Assembly: GCA_043228905.1 (NCBI GenBank)
Contig: JBHGNT010000020.1
Span: forward strand, 12,214,001-12,278,000
Source: Azolla caroliniana
Lineage: Eukaryota; Polypodiophyta
Length of the DNA: 64,000 nucleotides
Reading direction: 5' to 3'
Under the pieces are notes generated by a model that saw nothing but the letters and a program-made list of their open reading frames with translations, ran no database searches and was not told where the DNA came from. Position numbers and translations under genes: made by a program. Of this stretch, positions 52,901-63,288 are shown piece by piece; the first letter of the stretch is position 1; the number at the start of each line of letters is the position of its first letter.

Positions 52901-54827
52901 TTAAAGATTACCCTTCTCAGATGTTAAGTCCCCTGATAAACCTTGTGGAGATGGTAAGCTTCCTGGATGAGACACCTCAACCTGTGGCAAATTCTGTGTA
53001 CAAACCAATGATAACAAAGTTTAAATGAGAAATGGACAGACAATCAAACTTAACTACACATTAACACATTGGCAAATTAAAGAATTAGTTAGCAATAATG
53101 AAAATAAGAAATAAAAGGAAGATACTCACAGGACATTTAGAACCATGAAACCTTGTAGGTAATACCCCACAATGTGGTCCAACTGCAGATTGGCTAATAA
53201 TTCTATGATGTGATAATCATTGAGTAGGCACGATTATTTACAAACACAGTCTACCATGAATACTAATTTTATCGTTTTCTCATAGCCCCACAGCCAAGAC
53301 AAGTATGTCAATAGATTTTGTACTTTCTTACATTTTACCTAACCTGGTTGCATGACCGGCTACATAAATTAGACCTGCATGATCTAAAGCCTATCATTCT
53401 CATGCCAAACCACTCATCTTTAAATAGGGCTATGAAGAGGCCAATACAGTCAATGCCCCAAACTGCAGGAGCACAAAAGTCTAAAAGAAAAATAAGAAGA
53501 CACCCAATCATTTCTGCTTTCTTATGGAAATTTTAGCTGAATAGACTTGTATCTATTCACATCCTGATTCCCTGCTAAAGTCTGAACATACCAATATCAC
53601 TGAATTCACAATTTTTCAGTGCATGATTGGAAAACCACTCATCTTAGCATGCAGTCACAACCCACAAAAGCTGCCACCCAAAAAAACTTCGGTGGATCTC
53701 AAAGGAAAGTCCCTTTGGATATCTGCAGCTTTTACATCACTAAAAACATGATCACATCACCAACTAACAAAGGTAGATTACCCATCTTACCAGAGCAATA
53801 CAAATCATGGACAAAAACTGTCTAACTTTTGTTCAAAAAAAGAAGATACTCAATTTTTTGCTGTTTCTGAGGAAGAGATTCCATGCATAGATATCAATTT
53901 TCTCCACATTCCTACTAAACCTATTCCCATCACTAGCTTCACAAATATTGACTGCATGACCTGAAGTCTACTTATCGTACCATGCCATTATAATTTCAAG
54001 AACAAGACCGGCCGAATACTTTTAAGGTAAGATATTTAATACTTTTAAGTCTTCAAAGAATGTTCCCCTAGATAGATTTCAAATTCCTTTACATCCCCTG
54101 TTAGAATCTAATTTTGTCTCAAATTTTTATCTTTTAAACGAACCATGCCATTACAAAGCATGAACAAAAACCACCAAAATTCTGTGCCAAAGAAGAAGAA
54201 AGATATCGAATGTCTTTTAATTTGTGCAAGAACAAGGAAACTTTCTGAAACAGAAAGACATAAGAGAAAACAAATAGAAGAAAGATAACAAGCTTCTATC
54301 TGCTTTCTTAAATGAGAATAAATTAATCCGCAGATTAAAAAAACTGAGAAAGAACGAAAAGAAGAAATAAATCAAATGTTTTCCAAATCAAGAAGGAATA
54401 TTCTGTCACCAAAAAATAAAAAAGTATACGAAGACGAAAGGAAAAAACTCACGTGAGACTGAGAGTGCGCGTGCACAGACTCGTCCAAAGGAGAAAGAAG
54501 AGCAAGAGTCGATTTCTGATCGATTTGGGAGATGGAAGAGACGGCGTCCAAGACAGAGGGAGGGAGAGGGAGGTCACGCGAGACATAGCTGAGAGCTTGC
54601 AGGAGGATCTTCACAGAGAGAGCCTGGGAAGAAGAAGAAGAAGAAGCGGAAGACGGGGAGGAAGAAGAGACAGAGACAGAGACAGAGACATTCTCGTCTA
54701 CTTCTCCGTCTGCTGCTTCTACATCATCCGTTTCTGCTTCTGCTGCGTCTGGATTCTGCGCAGAGGAAGGGACGGAGAGAAGCAGGGCGGGAGCTTCGAG
54801 CTCTGTCATCGCCATCGCCATCGCCAT
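43996..54827 (-). CDS. CHR12: SWI/SNF-type chromatin-remodelling ATPase, CHR12/CHR23 (MINU) class
   Basis: Fourteen exons splice into 1302 residues without a break: 54827-54453, 52993-52912, 52536-52427, 52339-52183, 52063-51999, 48465-48247, 48177-48028, 47943-47485, 47257-46998, 46866-46648, 46172-45965, 45854-45701, 45549-44941, 44837-43996. The N-terminus is Ser-rich and includes [19 protein letters not shown] basic HSA-like helical region (RKRKFFNEL...[17 protein letters not shown]) precedes the ATPase. Helicase motifs are ADEMGLGKT (residues 576-584), DEGH (680-683), [31 protein letters not shown] and [11 protein letters not shown]. The post-helicase segment [16 protein letters not shown] is typical of BRM/SNF2-class ATPases; no bromodomain is seen. 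Closest by memory are Arabidopsis CHR12 and CHR23 (MINU1/2), nuclear ATPases that restrain growth under stress and maintain meristems; which of the two is not resolved. The Arabidopsis proteins are shorter (about 1060-1100). Intron 5 holds a copia relic. Confidence 0.95.
48865..50930 (+). mobile_element. Old, internally deleted Ty1/copia element in intron 5
   Basis: Two diverged direct repeats, about 48870-49115 and 50570-50860, share blocks such as CCCTTTCA.ACTATA, TTGAGAGCTT.TAG.ACAT, CTCCTCCCTCTC and CTTACTCCAAGTYCA.YATT and end near TTGGCCTCC; they look like LTRs. After the left one, TGGTATTACAG resembles the tRNA-iMet primer site. Between them, plus-strand frame at 49742-50041 encodes a degraded reverse transcriptase ([38 protein letters not shown]). 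Further on, [15 protein letters not shown] and a [22 protein letters not shown] RNase H segment are readable with stops. Gag and integrase were not found. It is antisense to the host gene and clearly ancient. Confidence 0.72.
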
Positions 54828-55049
54828 CGCCCGTCGACTGTCGACTGTCGACCGTCGCCCGTCGCCCGTCGCCGTCTTCTTCTGAACACAGAAAAGATTT
54901 GTGGATCTATCAGAAACAGAAACAGAAAAGAGGAACAAAAAAAAAACACTCAAAAACAGAGAGAAAAACGAAGATTTACATAATTACAGGAAATGCCCCT
55001 CCCCTCTTTTGGGAGTGGGTCCCCACTTTCTCATTATTCCTATCCATAC

Positions 55050-55103
<54 letters not shown>

Positions 55104-55109
55104 GGTAAC
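54828..55109. other. 5' flank of SNF2 gene
   Basis: Minus-strand upstream region of the ATPase gene. It includes GGCGACGGGC-type repeats (54830-54880), an A-rich leader-like stretch, and a (CT)n microsatellite at 55051-55100. No upstream in-frame ATG was seen before 54827. Confidence 0.5.
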
Positions 55110-55271
55110 ATTCATTGCTAAAGTTCTTGAACATCGAGAGTCACTACTCACTTTCACACGTATCACGTGAAATGTAATATTTTTTGGTCTCATAGTTCAT
55201 ATTTGACCTCCGAAGACGATAATATAATCTCTCTATCTATCTATCTCTCTCATATCTCTTTATTTTATTGT

Positions 55272-55345
55272 AATTAGCTGACCCTAGTGGTAAGTTGTTA
55301 TTACACTACAAGCACTGCATCGTGGGTTCGAAACCCAATTTCCTC
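55272..55345 (+). repeat. tRNA-like SINE head, copy 1
   Basis: GACCCTAGTGGTAAGTTG is box A-like and GGGTTCGAAACCC is a perfect box B, about 35 bp apart. The spacing and motifs match a tRNA-derived Pol III promoter. It is followed by T-rich sequence. It resembles the head of the array at 24081. Confidence 0.6.
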
Positions 55346-55442
55346 ATATCTTTGTTTCATACTTCATACATATCTCTTAATTCACTAGCTACCACTTTGG
55401 AATGTAGGGGTTGAACCCATGACTTCTTGGTCTCCATTGGGC

Positions 55443-55482
<40 letters not shown>

Positions 55483-55548
55483 CTCCAACAACTCTTGCCA
55501 CTTTGGAATGTAGGGGTTGAACCCAATGACTTCCTCATCTCCATAGGC

Positions 55549-55601
<53 letters not shown>

Positions 55602-55707
55602 ATATAGGAGAAAAATACAAGACAAAGAAGAGGACAAGGAGAGGTGGTGTAAAGAATCAAGAGATGGATTCTGTGCAGCGGAATAGATATGAATTGTGTG
55701 TGTGTAT

Positions 55708-55738
<31 letters not shown>

Positions 55739-56534
55739 TAAGACAGAGAGAATACGCAAGGTAAAGTGTATTAACAAAGGAGAAAGACTCAACATTTTAC
55801 AAGGTGGGAAGAGGGTGCTTTATCTAGTCACCCTCTCTCTTCATTAACTACAAGACTCATGGAGCATGGGGAATGTGAAAGCTCATAAGTTATGTGTCAT
55901 AGAATATGATTCTATGACTCATACTAAATGCTAGAATACAAAGTGGTGACATAATGGTGACTCTTGACCGTTGGAGTGTCTATTCACTCTCAAGGTGAGT
56001 TCACACATTAGACCAAGTTGAGCTTGATTCTCAACAGGTGGCATGTTTGATTAAGACGGAAATAGAGAAATACGTGTCAATCGTAAAAAATGATGAACAT
56101 ATGGCTCAAAATAGAAACACCTAATGATTTGCCCACTTTTGTCGTTGGATGTTACACTTCTTAGATGTGACACGGGGCGTTAGGGCACAAGTGATGAGAG
56201 TGGCCGACTATGCACACTTTGCCCTAAACAAGTTCAAGAGTCTCAGTATCACACTTTGATACGATGCTCTACTTTTGATCATATTCGACCATGCTTTCCA
56301 TATCTCTTCGATTGCGCCCAATCCTTGCACGAATTTCTCTCACAACCACGATGTGCACTCTCAATTGCAACATTCATTGGTAAAGTTGTTGAACATCGAG
56401 AGTCACTACTCTCCTTCACACGTATCACGTGAAATGTAATATTTTTGGTCTCATAGGTCATATTTGACCTCCGAAAACGATAATATAATCTCTCTATCTA
56501 TCTATCTCTCTCTCATATCTCTTTATTTTATTGT

Positions 56535-56606
56535 AATTAGCTGACCCTAGTGGTAAGTTGTTATTACACTACAAGCACTGCATCGTGGGTTCGAAACCCA
56601 ATTTCC
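56535..56606 (+). repeat. tRNA-like SINE head, copy 2
   Basis: Near-identical duplicate of the block at 55272-55345, carried along in the second segment copy. Boxes A and B are both intact. Confidence 0.6.
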
Positions 56607-56705
56607 TCATATCTCTGTTTCATACTTCATACATATCTCTTAATTCACTAGCTACCACTTTGGAATGTAGGGGTTGAACCCATGACTTCTTGGTCTCCAT
56701 TGGGC

Positions 56706-56745
<40 letters not shown>

Positions 56746-57327
56746 CTCCAACAACTCTTACCACTTTGGAATGTAGGGATTGAACCCAATGACTTCCTCA
56801 TCTCCATAGGAAACTCTCTCTCTCTCTCTCTCTCTCTTTGATATAGGAGAAAAATACAAGACAAAGAAGAGGACAAGGAGGGGTGGTATGTTTAATTAAG
56901 AAGGAAATAGAGAAATAAGCGTTAATCGTAAAAAATGATGAACATAAATGCTACATATGGCTCAAAATAGAAACACCTAATGATTTGCCCACTTTTGTCG
57001 TTGGATGTTACACTTCTGAGATGTGACACGGGGCGTTGGGGCACAAGTGATGAGAGTGGCCGACTATGCACACTTTGCCCTAAACAAGTTTGAGAGTCTA
57101 AGTATCACACTTTGATACAATGCTCTACTTTTGACCATATTCAACCATGCTTTCCACATCTCTTCGATCGAGCCCAGTCCTTGCACGAATTTCTCTCACA
57201 ACCACGATGTGCACTCTCGATTGCAACATTCATTGGTAAAGTTGTTGAACATCGAGAGTCACTACTCACCTTCACACATATCACGTGAAATGTAATATTT
57301 TTTGTCTCATAGGTCATATTTGACCTC

Positions 57328-57763
57328 TGTTGAGCAGCAAGCTCAACCAAATCCGGATCGGCTGAATAAGCCTGAGCCGAATCAGCATCAGAAGGATGAA
57401 ACCGGATCAGTGAGACAGATCGGCGAGCCGGTGAGCTGGGGAGCCGGTTAGTTGGATCAAACAGTAACCAGAAGCCTAGTAGTAGCCTAGACTACAAAGT
57501 AGTTAATGTCTCATAGTTAGTGTCAGACACTCGTATGAGCATTGAAGTACACCGTACTTTTGTCAGTTCGTATGGACTTGTATAAAAGTGTTCACTGGAC
57601 ACATACGATGTACAGATTGAGTATTATTTTTTAATAGAGTTTCTGTGTGCTCTCTCTCTCACTCTCTGTCTCTCCCGCATACAGTGTATATCCTATGCTC
57701 TCCATTAAACCTGTGTTTCTGTGTTCTGTTTTCTATTGCTTCCGCACAACGTATTCTTTTACA
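57328..57763 (+). repeat. 5' LTR of copia element
   Basis: 436 bp, TG...CA ends. It contains ATAAAAGTG near 57581 as a possible TATA region and CT-rich sequence near 57650-57675. Confidence 0.93.
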
Positions 57764-57774
57764 TGGTATCAGAG
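57764..57774 (+). other. Primer-binding site of copia element
   Basis: TGGTATCAGAG immediately follows the 5' LTR. It is the standard initiator-Met tRNA primer site of plant copia elements. Confidence 0.92.
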
Positions 57775-57847
57775 TGCGAGGGTTGAGAACCTCTGTAGCC
57801 GACATAGGTTGAAAAGAAAACCAACCAAGAAAAATAAGAAAAACAAA

Positions 57848-58735
57848 ATGGATAGAGGCATGGCTAGCTCACTTCCTACCAAGAAGCTCGACATAAACAA
57901 CTAAGCATCTTGGTCCTACAAGATGCACCAGTACCTACTCGGGCACGGTTACTGGAGCTATGTCGACGGAGCAAATGACATAACACCCGAATCGACACAC
58001 AGAGATTTCCCGATGTGGGAACAGTTGGCGAGAAGAGTATTGTACTGCTTCGCGTCTTGTGTGGGTGAACAAATTCTGAGCTATATTCGAAATGTGAAAA
58101 CGCCAAAGGATGCTTGGGGAAATTTGAAGAAGATTTTTGCCGCAAGCACCACAACCAAGAAGCTTCAACTCCGACAAGAGTTGAGCAACTTACGACAACA
58201 CGACTTATCGGTGGCTGATTACACCTCGAAGATCAAAGAGATATGTGACTCCTTAGCCTCTATCAATGTGAACATCGAGGAAGCGAGATGGTGCAGATCT
58301 GTCTCAGGGGACTAGCGTCAAAGTTCGGAGCGTTCCGAACTGCTATGTGTACACGAGAGAATACGCCGTCATTTTTTTACTTACAATCGATGCTCCTTGT
58401 GGAGGAGAACCACGTTGGTGTGTCAACAAGTGCACCCACCGACACCCAGATGTTGTACAAGGAGGCGGATCGGCCCCGTGGGCGTGGTGGACGAGGCGGG
58501 TCGGCTCGCAATGGTAGCGGCCGGCAAGAGCAGGACCGAAGGCACAGAGAACGTGCTGACAGTAGTTCCGGACCCTCCACAAGCAGGGGGATTCAAGGCG
58601 GCGCTAGAGGCTGACACGGAATGCTGGTACTATGGTAAAAAGGGCCACAAAGAAAGCGAGTGCTGGAAAAAGCGCGCCGATTCGGACAGATCCAGATCTG
58701 GCAAGGCCGGTAGAGAGAACCGAAAAAGTCGGTAA
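57848..58735 (+). pseudogene. copia gag, broken
   Basis: ATG at 57848 starts a Gag frame that stops at 57902-57904 (TAA) after 18 codons. The same frame is then open to 58315, with WEQLARRVLY..ASCVGEQILSYI and LRQELSNLRQHDLSVADY, typical of copia Gag. It shifts near 58290 to a second frame (58288-58614, ending in an Arg/Gly-rich tail). It shifts again to a frame carrying the zinc knuckle near 58622-58663. That knuckle reads CWYYGKKGHKESEC, where the second Cys of CxxCxxxxHxxxxC has become Tyr. Confidence 0.88.
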
Positions 58736-61700
58736 AGGGCCAGCCTTGGTGGTGAAACACAAGGCTCACTCGATGAAGAAGACCACTTCCAAATCGGAGG
58801 AAGTGTGGTACATTGATTCCGGTGCATCGAATCACATGACGAGCCACAAAGAGTGGTTCTCCTTCTCGGAGAAACCGGAACAACCAGGGGTCGTCAAAAC
58901 CAGAGACGACACTCCTCACCCAATCGTGCATGTCAGAGAAGTTCCTTTGAGCCACGTCGAACAGAGGGGGAAGCTGATGAACGTATTACACGTTCCGACC
59001 ATCACGAAGAACCTGGTGTCGGTTGGACAAATAGTCGACCAGGGGATGCAGGTGCGGTTTACGCACCTCGGGTGCTTCATCGAGGAAGAGGGCTAGATTA
59101 TTGCTCAAGGGTGCAGAGACGGGAGGATGTTCATCCTCGACACCAATGACGTAGGCACCCCTTTGTTCGCCAAAGGACAAAAGATTGAATCGGATATTGA
59201 TCTCTGGCACAAGCGGATCAACCACGTCAATTACCGGAGGCTTCAAGACCTGGAAACGAAACAAGTTGTTTTCGGTTTGCCGAAGTTCAGTGGCCGGAAG
59301 GCCCAAATATGTGAAGCCTACCAACTCCGGAAGCAACACCGTCTTCCATTCCCCACCGAACGAAACCGGAGCCGTAACAAGCTCGACCTTATTCATTCGA
59401 ATGTATGGGGACCGGCACAAAACGTTAGTCTTGGCAGGAGTCGGTATTTCGTCTCCTTCATCAACGACTACAGCCGGCATACATGGATCTACCTCATTGA
59501 GCGGAAGAGCAAAGTCTTCCAGTGTTTCCAGAACCTACAAAGCTTGGTTAAACGGGAAACGGAGAGTAAGATCAAGTGCCTACGGTCGGATGGCGGAAAA
59601 AAATATTTTTCCGGCCAATTCAACAGTTATCTGCAGCAAAAAGGAATTCGAAGAGAGTTCAGCTGTAGATACACACCGGAGCAAAACGGTGTGGCCGAAA
59701 GGAAGAACCGGTTGATTGTCAACGCGGCAAGGGTAATGCTGGAGGAGAAGAGCATGCCCCATTTCTACTAGGGGGAGGCGGTCTGGACGGCCGTCTACAT
59801 CCAAAACCCGATCGGTGACAAGGTGTCCTCGCATGAGCTATATTTCGGGCGCAAGCCGAATTTGAGACACCTTCGGATATTCAGTAGCATTGCATGTGTG
59901 CATGTGCCGGATGAGAAGCGGAGGAAGTTGGATGCAAAGTCGAAGAAATGCATCCTGGTCAGTTACTCGCATGAGCAAAAGAGGTATAAATGCTATAACC
60001 CCCAGACGTAGCAGGCCCGAGTTAGCCAGGATGTTGAGTTTGATGAGACGGCATCATGGTATGTCTTACCGGCTCCAACTTCCGACCCCGACCCGATACC
60101 GGAGGATGAGGCTAGTGAGCCTAAACCGGTCCAGATGGAAGATGAAGACCTCGGCATTCTAGAAGAGAGTCCGATCTCATTTCGGTTTAGTGGACCGAAT
60201 GAGCGGCTGAGTTGGGATGACCAGCTGGATGAGGAATTGACGAGTAGTGGAGACTCTGTCGTGCTCTCCCCGCGCAAAGAGAAGGGGAAGAAGAAGATGC
60301 CGGAATACGAAACCGGCAATGTTGACTCAAATCGGAGCGAATCCGACTCCGGTAAGGAAGAAGGCGAATCTTCGGGAACGAAGTCCGAACCGGCCAAGAA
60401 GGGCCTCAAATCGGGTACAACGATAGATTACGCTGATCTTCCCGCCAAAACAACCCTGTGAAGCGGTACGAGTACAATGAGTACATGGCACATCACTATG
60501 CGTACATGACCAAGGTAGCGGAAGTGCGTGAGCCGGAGAGCTACGCATACGCGGCAAAGGACGCAAATTGGTGTGCCGCTATGAAGGAAGAAATGCGGGC
60601 ACTCGATGCCAACGACACATCGAACCTAGTTGACCCTCCCCGACACTGTAAAACCAATCGGATGTAAGTGGGTGTACAAGGTAAAGTACAATGTCGACAG
60701 TTCGGTTAACTGGTACAAGGCCCAGTTACTAGCGAAGGGATACGCGCAGACCCACGGAATCGACTACGACGAGACCTTCGCTCCGGTAGTGAAGATGACG
60801 ACGGTTCGTGTGGTGTTGGTGGTTGTTGTGGCATGGGGGTGGCATCTTCACCAGATGGACGTGAAGAATGCATTTCTTCAAGGCGATCTTGAAGAAGAGG
60901 TCTTTATGACCCAACCCCCCAGTTTCTAGTCGGATATGAACAAGTCGACGGTATATTGGCTGAAGAAGTCACTTTATGGCCTGAAGCAAGCGCCTCGAGC
61001 TTGGAATGTGAAGATCACGCATCGGTTGCGTAAGATGGGGTTTGCGGCCTCCAAGTCCGACTCTTCGTGGTTCATCCGGCAAGGTCTGGACGGTCCAGTT
61101 TGCATCTTGTTGTATGTTGATGATCTAGTCATCACCAGACCTGGACTCGATGAAATCGGCCGAGTCAAGTCCCAGTTGTCGGATGCATTTGAAATGAAGG
61201 ACCTGGGGGACCTTCACTACTTCCTTGGGATCGAGGTGATCCGAACCCCCGACGGCATATTGCTCTCACAGAGACACTATGTGTTGAATATGTTGTACAA
61301 GTTCGGCATGACAGAATGCCGACCGATCTCCACACCCCTGAACCGGAACTAGAAGCTCTGTCCCGACTCTAGACCGGCTTGCGATGAGAAACGGTTCCGA
61401 CAAATCGTCAGAAGCCTGATATACTTGACGATCACTTGACCCGACCTCAGTTACCCGATCGGAGTGATCAACCAGTTCATGCAAAAGCCAACTGTCGAGC
61501 ACCTTTTGTGCACGCATCGCATTTTGCGATATATGAGTGGCACAAAGGAACGGGAACTGTTATACCGGCATGGTATAACCGAAGAGCTAGTCGACTACAC
61601 TGATGCCGACTGGGCCGGCGATGCATCGGATCGCCTATCCACCTCTAGCTATATGTTTTCCCTTGGTAGCGCGGCTGTTGCGTGGAGCAGCAAAAAGCTA

Positions 61701-62267
61701 CCAACAATGGCCCTTTCGAGCATTGAGGCTGAATACCGAGGCGCTACCGTTGCCACCTGTGAAGCCATTTGGCTTCGACGATTGTTGCAAGACCTGCAGA
61801 TCGAGGTGCCGACATCAATCCTGATCTACTACGACAACATAAGCAACATGCAGCTCGCCAAGAACCCTGTATTCTACGCTCGAACAAAGCACATATAAGT
61901 GCACTACCACTTCGTGCGTGAGCATGTTCATACGGATCGGCAAGTTGCCAACATCTTCACCAAACCGCTTGGATCAGACAAGTTGCAACACTTCACCGAA
62001 ATGCTATGTGTTCAGCATCTCAACGTGCCACACTTGAGGGGGAGAACGGGCAAAGGCAAAGAGACTGTCGATTGCGCCGGTAAGGGAAAAACCGACAAGG
62101 GGAGAGATAAGAAGAAGAAAGGAGCTGAGTCAACAGAGGAAGTTGACACATCCAAACAAGTCGGAACAAGCAGCAACGGTGGCAGAGTCAAGAAGGACAG
62201 AGCTGCCAAGACCCGGACATGGTCCGATGTGGTGAAGGGCCTGGAACCGGAAACGAATCGGGAGTGA
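58632..62267 (+). pseudogene. copia pol, stops and frameshift
   Basis: One reading frame carries protease (DSGA at about 58814), integrase, reverse transcriptase and RNase H. In-frame stops lie at 59094 (TAG), 59769 (TAG), 60009 (TAG), 60459 (TGA), 60927 (TAG), 61350 (TAG), 61437 (TGA) and 61896 (TAA). A short excursion into another frame occurs at 60458-60667. Integrase keeps SDGG and NGVAERKNR, but the first catalytic Asp is Asn at 59400-59402 (HSNVWGP). Reverse transcriptase keeps YVDD at 61113-61124 and MDVKNAFLQGDL. RNase H keeps DADWAGD and SSIEAEYRG. The end, TKHI(stop)VHYHFVREHV..IFTKPLG, is typical of copia. Confidence 0.93.
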
Positions 62268-62683
62268 CCGATTCGGACAAGAGCTGGAATGAATCGGAGA
62301 CAATCGATTCAGTTCAACAAACGGATTCGGAAGAATCGGATCAATTCAAGGCCAAGATGATGAGAAGGCAGCGAAAGTCGATGCCAACACAAAGGAATCG
62401 GCGAATCGGCAACACAAAGATGATGAGAAGGCAGCAAAAGTTGATGCCAACACAAAGGAATCGACGAAGTCACAACAGCAAGGGAGCTAAATTGGGCATG
62501 TTGAGTAGACAAGCCGACCAAGGAGGTCGAGGTGCGCAGAATCAGAATGGTCGCGGCAAACGAAATCGGACCGGACCAGGAGCGCGATCGAGGCGGAGTG
62601 ACGCCTGAAGGAGCCGGGTGGAAGGACCGGCTGCCATGGAGACTAACACTACGATCCGACCTCAAGTTGAGCTTGAGGGGGAG
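62268..62683 (+). other. Extra 3' region of copia element
   Basis: About 400 bp between the pol end and the 3' LTR. It holds a charged open frame (62219-62608) and a 63-bp tandem duplication starting at 62354 and 62417. The last nine bases (62675-62683, GAGGGGGAG) are the polypurine tract. Confidence 0.75.
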
Positions 62684-63112
62684 TGTTGAGCGACAAGCTC
62701 AACCGGATCCAGATCGGCATCCGGAAGGATGAAGCCGGATCGGTGAGATGGATCGGCAAGCCGGTGAACAATTGAGCCGGTGAGCTGGGGAGCCGGTTAG
62801 CTGGATCAAACAGTAACCGGAAGCCTAGTAGTAGCCTAGACTACTAGGTAGTTAATGTCTCATAGTTAGTGTCAGACGTTTGTATGAGCATTGAAGTACA
62901 CCGTACTTCTGTCAGTCCGTACGGACTTGTATAAAAGTGTTCGTTGGACACATACGATGTACAAATTGAGTATTATTTTTTAATAGAGCTTCTGTGTGCT
63001 CTCTCTCTCACTCCCTGTCTCTCTCGCGTACTGTGTATATCCTAAGCTCTCCATTAAACCTGCGTTTCTGTGTTCTATTTTCTATTGCTTCCGCACAACG
63101 TATTCTTTTACA
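62684..63112 (+). repeat. 3' LTR of copia element
   Basis: 429 bp, TG...CA ends. Relative to the 5' LTR it lacks about 25 bp and has about 17 extra bp, both in the first 110 bp, with scattered substitutions. Confidence 0.93.
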
Positions 63113-63117
63113 ACCTC

Positions 63118-63130
63118 CGAAGACGATAAT

Positions 63131-63179
<49 letters not shown>

Positions 63180-63288
63180 CAACAACTCTTGCCATTATGG
63201 AATGTAGGGGTTGAACCCATGACGTTCAGGACTCCATTGGGCTACTCTTTATCTATCTATTTATTTCTCTCTCACTCTTAGAGAGACA
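63118..63288. repeat. Continuation of third segment copy
   Basis: Picks up CCGAAGACGATAATATAATCTC, the sequence that follows TTTGACCTC in the other copies. It continues into a long (CT)n tract and GGAATGTAGGGGTTGAACCC. The tRNA-like head is missing, so this copy had a deletion. Confidence 0.85.

Larger units (their letters stand above)
55110..57322. repeat. Three-copy segmental duplication
   Basis: Segment starts are at about 55110, 56370 and 57227, each opening with an ATTCATTGGTAAAGTT-like sequence (first copy slightly different) and ACATCGAGAGTCACTACTC. They proceed through TATCACGTGAAATGTAATATT and CATATTTGACCTC. Copy 1 (about 1260 bp) and copy 2 (about 857 bp) both continue through the tRNA-like block, two (CT)n tracts, ATGTAGGGGTTGAACCCA, and the GATTTGCCCACTTTTGTCG and CTTTGATACRATGCTCTAC blocks. 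Copy 2 lacks about 390 bp present in copy 1 (roughly 55650-56040). Copy 3 is split by the copia element and resumes at 63118. No coding capacity. Confidence 0.88.
57323..63117 (+). mobile_element. Full-length Ty1/copia retrotransposon, disabled
   Basis: LTRs at 57328-57763 and 62684-63112 begin TGTTGAGC and end TTTTACA. A perfect 5-bp target duplication, ACCTC, flanks the element (57323-57327 and 63113-63117). Directly after the 5' LTR is TGGTATCAGAG, complementary to initiator methionine tRNA. Directly before the 3' LTR is the polypurine run GAGGGGGAG. The internal order is gag, protease, integrase, reverse transcriptase, RNase H, which defines copia. The frame is broken many times, so the element is not autonomous. 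The LTRs match well over their last 320 bp but differ by indels in the first 110 bp. It is inserted in the third copy of the local segmental duplication. Confidence 0.95.

Noticed and set aside
55357-55795. Arg-Glu repeat open frames
   Set aside because: Translations of (CT/GA)n microsatellites within duplicated non-coding segments.
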